The translations under genes and the position numbers were made by a program. Source: Pomacea canaliculata (taxonomy: Eukaryota; Mollusca; Gastropoda; Architaenioglossa; Ampullariidae). Taken from it: a DNA stretch of 64,000 bases. Every line of letters starts with the position of its first letter. Within the stretch, counting starts at the first letter, position 1. Under the pieces are notes generated by a model. That model saw only the letters and a program-made list of their open reading frames with translations. It ran no database searches and had not been told where the DNA came from. The DNA lies in assembly GCF_003073045.1 (NCBI RefSeq), contig NC_037592.1, forward strand, positions 18,743,844 to 18,807,843, given 5' to 3'. Of the stretch, positions 38,640 through 49,200 are shown piece by piece.

Positions 38640-38830
38640 ATCAGCGGTGACGTCACGAAAGGAATCAGCCAATCATCGTCAAGCTACTGACACGGCTTGA
38701 GTAAAAAGCACGCCCCGTCACTGGACAGCTCATTCCTGGCGACGCGTTGGCACTGGCAGTTGGTGACAAGACCTTCCTCGTGCCAGACATCCCCCCCCGC
38801 CACTGACACTGACAGAAGCCGAGTCGTCTG
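38640..38830 (+). promoter_or_regulatory. CRE/CCAAT promoter and non-coding first exon
   Basis: A perfect CRE, TGACGTCA, lies at 38648-38655 and a CCAAT box at 38669-38673. Together with a local rise in GC and a strong donor GTCTG/GTGAGT at 38830, this suggests a promoter and a 5' UTR exon for the plus-strand gene that ends at 41825. The transcription start is inferred to lie around 38720-38770. Confidence 0.5.
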
Positions 38831-40459
38831 GTGAGTCGTAGGTTATGTAACGGATCTTTTCTTACATTCCACTGTCACCTTTAGGAGTTGTATTTATGTA
38901 CACAACTACACTTTTATCGTTTGTTGTATTTGTTTTGAACATGAACATGTTCTTCGGCTTGAAAGGGTTCAAAATGTATGTAAGTTGATAAGTGGAAAAG
39001 ACTGGACTACATTGAGTTTGTATCGTCATCTCAGACAAATTTCAAAATGTCAGCTTATCCTATTTTTTTTGAATGGGAGATGCAGACGAACTCGCCACTC
39101 AAGCCCAGATTTAGAAACAGGAACAAAATTATCCATCCCACAATCATTACTGAGTTTTGAAACTTGCTTCAGTACAGAAGTTATAGAGACGACAATTTTT
39201 CCTTGTGAAAGTTTCACTCCACATGTTCTGTATCATCTCGCCATCTTGCACTCTTCTTCGGCTTGTAGTCTTCTCCCTTCTCTTTCATCTCCGATCCTGT
39301 CCTCCCTAATCTGTTTTTTTTTTTAAGTACTCATGATGCGTTATGCTTACATACAGCATTGAAGAACACACACACACAAGCATATCTCTCTCTCATAGGG
39401 ACAGTACAAAAGCCTTCAAAGACATGGAATCACAATTTCAGTAATATAGTGGAATTAGCCGTGAACTAAAACCACTTGGACATGCCTAGAGAAACCCACA
39501 CTGCGCTGCTGTATGTATGCACAGATAAGTGTCTTGGGTGTAGGATCAGCCAGTATTTAGTTCCTTGTTCAGACTTGGCTTGTGTAGTCAGTCTAATGTA
39601 TGACCCGGCCTCTGTGTTCAAGGATCACAAGAGCACTCATTGTGTTACTGCGTTGTGTGCGTGTTGCGCTGGTACACGCATGTCGTATTAGTAATGTGCT
39701 CTGCTGCACTTCAGTATAAAGTGGCAGGACAAGCCCCCAAACCCACCCTTAGCGTGGAAAGAGGAAGTGAATAATTACAGCTAGGTGACGCACGAGGTGG
39801 TCGGCTAGGTTGGTTTTACATACAATGGCTGTGAACAGACATACAGTAACGGCTTTGGCATGGCACAGTCTAGGTCTATAGAAATATCCAACATCGCACA
39901 CACTGCAGAGCAAACCTACCCGGGGCTGAGAAATTGCGTATAGCATTTAAAATATTTACATGTCTGTAACCGTGTCTCAAGTTGTGTTGAGCTAGATGTG
40001 AGGTATCTGTTACTGAAGTAGGACATACGGTTTATCCAAAAGTTGTCGATCTGAATTTAGCCTCACCCTTCAAACATGAAAAGTGAGTCGAGATAAGGGA
40101 ATAAGATTTCAAGATCGTGTTTGAGTATACGTCCTCGTCCTCAGTTTTTATGACATTGTAAACATAAAATCCTTAGTCTGGGTTTTGGGAAGAAAATTTA
40201 TCATACGACTTGAGGCAATAAATCTGCCAGGAACAGTTAGCTCACTACAGGTGGCGCAGCTGCTGAGCACTTCGCTTAATATATATTGTAACCCTTGACA
40301 GACGATTGGCAACGTTTACAACGACGATGACAACGATAGGTTCCTACAACATAAGCTTACGTTTCTCAAATAAACTCTCGCTGCAGGTTCGCCGAGTGCT
40401 GCCGTCTGATGGGTTCAATGTAAAAGAAGGATTGACAGGATCAAACCGTTGACGCAGGC

Positions 40460-41825
40460 ATGATGGAATTGTCAGCCTGTCTGCTACAGCGAATGGCGGG
40501 GGCCTCCTTCCACCCGTCACTTTGGCGATGTAGTGTGTGTGCTTGGTGTGTGTGTGTACAATTGTATATGCATTATGAATAAACAGTCTTGGACTTCTCT
40601 CCTGATGTTCGACTTTTTCTTTTGAAGTCAGAGATGAGAGCTGAGGCTTCAGTGCCCATTTTTTTTTATTTTTAGAAAGGTTGATGTGGTTATTATATGT
40701 CTTCGTGTATGTGTGCGCGTGTCTGTGCGTGTGTTGGTATGCTTGTCTGTATTTTTCGATCTCAGGCGAAGATAAACAGTCTGAAGAAGCCGATATTATC
40801 TGTCATTATCGGTGCAGTAGTCGGCTCTGTCGTCGCCGTTGCTGTGATCGTCGTTATCGTCATCGTTGTCATACGACGAAGAAGGGCAGGTAAACAGAAC
40901 TTTAGTGTTACGGGGACGGTTAGTAGGACTACGTCCAATGTCATAGACACAGATAAATAGTATCACGTGCTAGGACTATCTTTTGTATCGTAAGCACATC
41001 TAAGCAAATAGTTTAATCCTATGTTTAGTGTATCTTTTAATAAAGTTACAGATAATATTTAGGACGATTTTTGAATATATTTTTGAGAAATCTGAAACGT
41101 GTCAAAGCATTGTTTAGGTTAGATAAACCAGAAACAGGAACTAACGGGAAAATTATTTAATTTGTTGACATTACAATGATGTTGTTGGCAACAACTGTAA
41201 CCAGTGTAATGAGTGAAACTTACGATAACGTATTTAGCAGAAACTTGAAGATGAAGTTAGAGTATTGGAACTTAAAATAACGAACTTCCCATGCAACATC
41301 TAACGATGTGAAAACCCGTTCATGGCTGTTGTGTTGTCGAACAGCGAGTGTAAGGATGTCACAATTTTTTTTAGGAAGACAAAGATTAAAAAAAAAAACA
41401 CTTTCAACTCAACAGATCCAACATACGCAAGTCCGAAGTCGAGGCCTGCCCGGGTGAAGAACACGAGTACATGGACCTGAGCGACACAGCCGGTCAGCCA
41501 AACCGGACAGCTGACTCAGAGCAACGAAAACAGGAAGAAGGTGTTTAACCATTTTAGTCATTCTATTTGCAAGCTATAGAATGTTAAGCTTGTGCAGCAT
41601 TCGACAAGACGATTCGCATATGTATTCGCAACTACATATCTGTTATTTTTGATGACATCTTCACCAGCTGCTGTGTTCTTGACCTTATGTACCGATCTCC
41701 GCACAAACTCTTTTAAACTTAAAAACATTTCTCATTCATACGTTTATCATTAACATTTACATTATTTTTCCATTCATTTTGTGCCAACAGGTGCTTACGA
41801 AGTTCCTGTGTTTCCACCTTCTTAG
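40460..41825 (+). CDS. Candidate small single-pass membrane protein with tyrosine-motif cytoplasmic tail
   Basis: Proposed exons: 40387-40534 (ATGATGG at 40460), 40766-40889, 41416-41540 and 41791-41825 (TAG). The second encodes KPILSVIIGAVVGSVVAVAV then a Val/Ile stretch and RRRR, a clear membrane segment with a stop-transfer signal. The last two share one open frame and matching phase: EVEACPGEEHEYMDLSDTAG and, after splicing, EEGAYEVPVFPPS. HEYMDL and AYEVPV are tyrosine motifs of the kind read by SH2 domains. The first exon is weakly supported (GTGTGT donor). The phase between 40889 and 41416 is off by one. An alternative acceptor at 41374, followed by an 11-base A run, would mend this if the run were off by one base. 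With no ectodomain domain, the layout recalls transmembrane adaptors such as LAT or NTAL; that is analogy, not homology. A missed ectodomain exon is the main alternative. Confidence 0.4.
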
Positions 41826-43224
41826 CAGTGACTTTGCATAGAGTGATGACATCACGGAACTTGTCACCGAATACAGGGCAAATCGTTTGTGCGAAAGGAC
41901 AATGGCATGTCACCAGTGAACAGGTAAAGACCAGGACAGCGTCTGGGCGTGGCGTGTCTCAGATGTTGTACAAATGGATGCAAGCCATTTCATTGCTTCT
42001 GTGGCTTTAGCTAGCAGGCCAGTTTCTTCACTCACAACAGGAGAACAAACGATATAAACGGGTGGGTAGCTTAGGTCTTTGACGGAGAGTCAAGAAGCAA
42101 GCCTGGTCAATTTAGCGAAAGTATGGTAGACTGAGATCGCCAACAATTCTGCCAGTAGATTTTTCATAGAGCCACAAGGGAGGAACCAAGACCACGAAAT
42201 TAACAGTAATGGTTGGGCTATGGAGGAAATGCAGCCAGCCGTAAACGGTACCTCCTGTGGCTTACGAAGTCAAACTACATACGAGTATGTCGTTCAGGAA
42301 GATTCTAAACGTCTGTAGCACTGGCTACTTCCCCTGAACGAAGTAGAAAGACCGACTCGCCATTATCATTTATTATACAGCCAATATGAGCTCGGCTTGT
42401 GCACTTTGTTGAAACTGAAAATGACTGATCAGAAGTACAAAAGGAACTTCAAAAGGGCTGTTTTATGTAGGATGTTAATGTTGTCAGAATGATTGATTTT
42501 AGAAAAATGTACTTTCTTTTAAACCTAAACAGATAAATATCAAGAATATACAAAGGCCCTAGATACCATACGCTTTTTTGTTTACTTTTTTCAAGGAATT
42601 GTAGCATCACAAGCTAAGCTCTCGGCTTTGAAGAGCAAGAGTACTTCAGACAAAGTATGCCTCTTCTATACATCTCATGTCTATGACAGACACAACATTC
42701 ATATAGAAGTACTTATCATTTCAACTTTGACCTCTTCCCCATCACCCCACAAAGCAGTCAGTATTTTTTTTTTCAGAACCGCATTCGCCTTTGTTTTATA
42801 TGTGCTGTTTATTGAAATCTGTGATGAGAAAACTGTCATGATTTCTTGAGAAAGTGAGTCTTTTGGGTTATTGTTTTGAAACATGCGTGTTATCTAGTAA
42901 ACATTTATCTTGAACTTTGTTAGTTTTTGATGGTCATTTCGCTCTGGGTGAGTGCATGATGTTTTAGTGTTCGAGAGGTATAATTAAATCTTTCGCTCAT
43001 GCGCGCACTCTCCCATTGACCTATGACTGTGGAAGCACTAGGACTAGAGTAGCAAGATGCAATACTTCACGCTAAGACACGACACAAAAACAAGCAAGGA
43101 GGGTGTTCTGTAGTTCGCATTTAATGCAACTTCAACATAATTTAATTCAAGAAAAGACCTGCATTTCATAGGCATTTCACATATTTTTTTAAATTATTGT
43201 GAAGAAAAGCGTGTGAGAGATTAC
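41826..43224. other. Intergenic region between convergent membrane-protein genes
   Basis: This contains the 3' flanks of the plus-strand candidate ending at 41825 and the minus-strand gene ending at 43225. No domain, RNA gene or clear repeat was recognised. Open frames at 41828-42010 and 42628-42849 have no supporting features. Confidence 0.4.
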
Positions 43225-46200
43225 TCATAAAACGTTTTCGTTATCTATGATATTGCTGATGAGAGGTTTGTCCTGCTTTCGAAAAACATGGTAGAAACGA
43301 GTGGCCACAAATCCAATCAGAAGGCCGACCACCAGTGCTGTCACCACTCCGCCAGCTAGTGCCCCTGAAGAGACAGATTTGGTCACTTAGGTGATACTTC
43401 AGTTAAACAGTTCATAATGATAACCTTTCCACCTCATGCCCCTTGTTAACTCTTGAGTAAATAATCTCAGTGTCGTCAACATTATCATCGCCACAGACAA
43501 CAGCACCACCCAAGCATTCACTTTGTAATAGTCAGAGGAGGAGAGCTTGCAGTTATGCGTTTTCGTCGACTCATGTAAGAACAAAACAGAATATCAACAC
43601 ACAAGAACTGAGCCTGTACTCGAACATGAGACGGAATAACACATGATCTGCAGAGGACTAAGAGGCTGATCCTATACAAAGGGTCACGAATACTTACCAG
43701 CGCTGTAATCCGACTCGCACTCGGGTGAGTCGGAAATGACGAGGTGACGGGCGGATGAGATATGCTCGTGCAGGGTGGATGATGGACATGCACACCCTGT
43801 CGCAGTGGGACACGGCGAGCAAGGGGTGCACTGGAGAGCCATGGCTGTTGTTGGGCAGGAGACACGGGGTCGGGAGGTGGGGCACGAGCAGGAAGTCGAC
43901 CTCGGCGGGCACGGGACGATTTCCTTGGGAGGGCAGGGCGTGGGCGCAGGGCACGTGCAGCGAGGAGAAGGTGGGCAGGGCTTGACCGGTTGGCAGCTGG
44001 TAGTAGGGATGGGAAAGGAGTTGATTGGACGAGGTGGGAACAGTTGCATGGAGGAGGAGGTGGCGGACAAGTCAGCCGCGTAGTGGCTGCCAAGCGTGTG
44101 GAAGGAGAGGTAAGTCGAGATGTCCGCACAGATGACGATACCAAAGGCGTTGTGGGCGGGATGCTCCTGACAGTTGGGCACGTGCAAGGAGTGGGCAGAG
44201 GACAGGTGGCTGTCCTGGTGTTAGTAGAGGTTCTTGTGGTGGAGGTGGTGGTGGCTGTCGTAGGTGGCGCTGTGGGGACTTTCATGGAGATAGTTTTCGG
44301 AGGTAGAGTGGGCACTACGATAGACGTCGGTTTGGCTGTCGTTGTTGTAGTTGTGGTGAATTCCTCATGAAAGTTGTGCTCCACAACATTTACTCCTTCT
44401 AAAGGCATTGGCTAAGGACAAAACAACGAGAACGTGAACCCACACGGTACAGCTACCCTTTTTAAAAAACGAAGAGTACTTTCTTCATGTCTGGTGATGG
44501 TTTCTACTTTTCTCATCGATTAAACACATCTTTGATGAAGCCAGAAAACTCATTGTACTTAAATGCGTGCAGTCTAAAGGTGTGAAGAAAAGTTTTTAAA
44601 AAAAAAAAAAGAGAAAGATCTACTTCCAGGTTTTCTGCCAGTGCACTCTCTCGCTCACTGACTTGCTTAGTCGAGTGGTCGTTGTAGATTTATGCATGCT
44701 TGCACGTGCATGACGTTTCTGGTATACAGTGAGAGGTGAGTGTTATGTTTTCAAGACTAACATACGCTTTTAAGGTCCCTGCATTCTTAAGCAGCACCAG
44801 AAAAGTCCTTACATTACATGACTGTATAAATTTATGCAAAGCACACAGAATGACTCTTACAAATATATTTTTGACTGCGAGAACGGAGTAGCTATTAGGT
44901 AGATATTAACAAGATTTTTTTTTAAAAATTACCTCACCGTCGGAATCACTGAGCATTATGGCCAGGTGGGAAGCTGCAACTGACCCCTTCAAGAAGTCGA
45001 AGGCCCCATTAAGGTCAATTTCTCTTCTGCCGAAACCATTAACTTTTGATGGGCCAAGCATAGTTCCACTCATAAAGAGCGTTCCGTGCTGGTCATAGTC
45101 GAACTGCAGTTTGAAAAGACGGGTGACGCTGTCGTATTTTTCGTTTGAACAGAATAAAGTTTATTTTGTCGCATTAAACATTCAGTCATCTGAAACGTTC
45201 GTCCAATAAGCTTATTTTTTATAATTGCCCGAGACTGATAGCTGGCAACTCACACACAATTACACTCGATTTGTCTTCTTGTAAGGTTGACAGTCGCACA
45301 CACACATCCTCCTCCCCCTTCCTCGGGCTCCAAAAGCAGTATAGCGCGCTGTCCCTTACCGTAACATCTGTGAAGCGATTAGGCTGAATCTCCAGGTGGG
45401 AGGCAAGCTGTACAACCACGGTTTCCCTCAGGTACGGTCTCCCGAGGAGAATGAAGTTTTTGGGGTTAACAACTGTTTATTTGTAAAACAGTATGCAATT
45501 ACACATCGGCACACATGCATGCAAACACACAAACACAAACACGACTCATTTCGGCACATAAGCACAAATATTCTGTTTTTCTTACTGGCATCCCGATATT
45601 ACAATGATGATTTCAACCGAGGATGTGTGAGTCAGAGAAAGCAACCATTTTCACACATGTTGTGGGTTGTGCTTGTGCTATGTGGAGAGCGTGTCAGCAG
45701 CTATATTACGGAGGCCCTGTAAACAGATGCCATTGCCCGAGAAGAAATGAACACCAACCTTGATGTTAAGTACTAATTGCTTTACCTTTGAACTCTATAG
45801 TAAAGTGTTTCTTGTTGCTGGCGTCATAGCAGGTCGCGAAGTCAAAAACTCCAACGTCCGGTGTGGTAGGGTTGTAACGCATGATGTTATATACAGCTGG
45901 TCGCAGGGATCCACCCTGAAGGAAACAATGCACAGGGAAGAGTATACTCACCAAGAGTCATAATACATTGTTCTATACGCTGAAACACGAGACACTTCAT
46001 CTCTGCATTTGTTCTATGATTGCTTGATTTAGTTTTGAATAAGCGCGAATTTTAATTGTATCATTTCAGTAACTGGTTTCGTAGCATTGGACGTTACAAA
46101 AGAAAAAAAAATGTGTTAACAATCATTACGAGTGTTTACTTGCAGTTATTTAAAATATTGCGAAATGTAGCGTGTTCGTTAGCGTGACATTGCGCATTTT

Positions 46201-49200
46201 TAATAAGCTGTGTAGCAGTTTGGTTGTTCTATGCCCAAGACAGCAACACACACACCCTCACGCACGCATTTACGCAGCTATCTACTTTCTCTTTGGAAGT
46301 TCCTGGTCGAAAGTTCAACATCATAATTCTATTTTTACATAATAATCGACAATGTTCCATGGTCTGTTTCCTTCCAACAAATAAAACCCTGAACATTTTA
46401 CTGCTGTCCTCAATAAAGTGAAGTAGGCCAGTTTTCTATATAGTAATAAAATAAAATAAGCGCTTAATGCCACAATATTCTTGTGAATGTATATATATAA
46501 AATATGCTGCATTCTGTATTTGTTGAGAAGAGTAGCTTACTTTCCAGATCTCCATCCTGAAAAATGCACCGGAGCCCACAACACTTCCTGTCGCCTCTGT
46601 CCACTGCGGTCTGGATAAAACCGAATACGAAATAAATTTTGGGGGAATATGCTATTGAACTTTTCCGAGGTCTTTTAAAATGGCCAATTTTTCGAGAAAA
46701 CCCGATTGTCTCAAGCCTAATGTTATTATCTGTGTGCACTTAAATGGAGAGAAGAAAGAATAACTCGTTTATATTGACATTTCACAATGCTATTATTGGT
46801 ATATCAGAGGCTTATAGATGAAATATTTATTTAAATCATTTAAGTCTAGTGCTGCACAATGATATCTCGTCATAAATCATAGCTAATGGCCTGTGTGGAT
46901 GTTTGACCAGTCATCTGACTGTCAATACAGAGACAAACAGAAGGATGTGAATAAACGCGCCTTCGCTATTCGATTGTTATCTCCCATTACACAACACCAC
47001 TGTTTCTATGTAATATGTAGCAAGAAATTACACACCGATGTGAAATACCACTGGACAGTAATCTCTCTCTCAGCATCAGGATCAAAATATTTACCGATCC
47101 AGGTGTTACACTCCACATCACGAACAGTGGTCTGCCCACCACAAAGATATAAAAATAAAGAATGTTAATTATGATGTTTACAAAATGCATGTCAATACTG
47201 TAATAATTTGACAGGTAGAACATCGCATTGTGAGTGAGTGTGCATACCTGTGTGTGTGTGTGTGTGCGTGCGTGCGTGTGTGTGTGTGTGCGTGCGTGTG
47301 TGCGTGTGTGTGTGTGTGTGTGCGTGCGGATATATATATATGAGAGAAAATTATAGAGTGAATTGTCGATCAAACAAGACTCGTTACAAGCTCAAAATTT
47401 GGAAATAGCTGGATAATCCGGCTATTTAGCAAGAAATAATCGCAGGCTCAAACTGTAATACGACTTGCTGAAACTCCCAGATAAGCCCGTTCACATCCCA
47501 AGTGGTTGAGACTAACAGGCTGCTTCCGTCCAAGCCCGTTATCTATTAAGTGACACAGCAGGAAGGTCCGCTGAGTAGCGAGGAGATGCACTTAGTGTAC
47601 GGATGTCAAAAGAAAAGTCGAGCACGACAGAAGATGGCCGCTATCTAGATGAATCATGGAAAGGAGAAAATCAAAACGATTCTCTCTGCTAAGATGGCCC
47701 ATGTGTTTTTCAAGAAAAAACTACATCTGAGCAAGCGAACCTTCTTGCGACTGTTTTAAGAAAGTGCTTGAGGTAGCACCAGGCACCTGAGTGAAAGTAC
47801 ACGTGTGGTAGCAAGGGCCAGTAATCCTTTCCCCTCCAAAGGCAGTGTGATGTGTGGCAGGGGAGACGACCCACACACTTACCGTTCCCACGTACTGTAT
47901 GTCAGCGACCTCCGAGTGGAAGTATGTGGCGGCTGACATCATCGAGATGTTCTTCTGATTGAGCATCACAAAGTCATCGCCAATGACAAGAGGCGACGGA
48001 TCCTCGCACGACATGAGATGGATATCAATCATATACTTCACACCTGAACAGACAAACTGAGCCTTTAACAGTGAAGAAATTAGTATGAACATGAGACCTG
48101 TATGTTATATTGGTCACTCATTCATTGTATTCATAAGTGTTCGACGTTGTTCTTACTTCCTCTATCTCTGAATGGGGGCTGCTACGATCATAATTTATGC
48201 ACATTGATTAAAATTTGTCAAAACTCTTTAAGAAAGACATGATTATGTTATACTGAAAATGGATTTTCAGTAATGATGTGTATAATTAATTATTTCACAC
48301 ATTAAATGATTATTTGTAATAACTTATAAAGTACTTTTTGTCACCTAAGAAAGTTATAAACTCATTTTTACGTTTTACATTTCTGTTTCCTTTTTCTCGA
48401 TAGAATTACTCTCAGTGTATTGAGAACTGCATTGGCATAAGCAGATCCTCTTCACACAGCGTAACCCTTACCAAACATCTGTCTTATCCACCGTGTATGA
48501 TGTGATATCTTTACTATCGGCTATCGGGCAGAAGCCCGGAGAAATAAATTTGACCTTTTTAGCTGGGATCAGTACTAACTAAGGTATCTTTATGCCCTGA
48601 TAACTCGAAGCAATATAAATATGCCATCTTAATATCTTTTTTTTTTGAAGAATAGTTATGTAATCTAAAAGTCTCATTTATTTGAAGCAAGATAATTTCG
48701 TATCCTTCCAATTATTTATTTTCCTATCGCTTACCTACATTGAAGTCAAAAATATAGGTGTGCGCATCTGAGTCTGAACCATCAGCCCTCTTAGAATCCC
48801 ATCTCACCATCTGCAGGCTCCGGTCATACCAAATCTACAACATGGCACCAACCTTTACACCATATTGTCGACCTAACATCTCACGATATAAGAGAGGTCT
48901 GACTGCTGTCAAACTACAGTACAAAATGTCACTATCTAAAGGAACATTTCTTTTAATTATTTTTTGTTTCGTGAAAAGAAGATGTTTTGTAATAAGTAAG
49001 TGCACTTTATCAACTCTAAATATGATAAAATAAACGATTTTTTTTTGAAGGAAGGGGTTTATTGACTTTGGATTGATATTGTTTTCAGATCGACAACTTA
49101 TTTAAACATCAACTTCATTCAGTGATCATCCTTTATCTTCGACTATTTAGACATTTCATGCGTTAGTGACCCTGACCTCCTGATACGCGATCCGCAAGAA

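Noticed and set aside
38985-39326. 113-codon plus-strand frame
   Set aside because: Biased Ser/Leu/Cys composition, no splice sites in keeping with the neighbouring exons and no recognisable domain.
40241-40290. A-box-like GGTGGCGCAGCTGCTGAGC on the plus strand
   Set aside because: No B box at the expected distance; likely chance or a worn SINE fragment.
43755-44370. Plus-strand frames of 76-126 codons over the stalk exon
   Set aside because: They mirror the repetitive minus-strand CP/Thr coding and have Gly/Val-rich low-complexity content.
45219-45360. Continuation of the ...RFTDVT frame past 45360
   Set aside because: A strong GTAAGG donor ends the exon there and the following sequence loses the family pattern.
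46987-47373. 128-codon minus-strand frame rich in Thr-His-Thr-His
   Set aside because: It is the translation of a TG microsatellite; only the 47036-47131 exon, in the same region, shows coding features.
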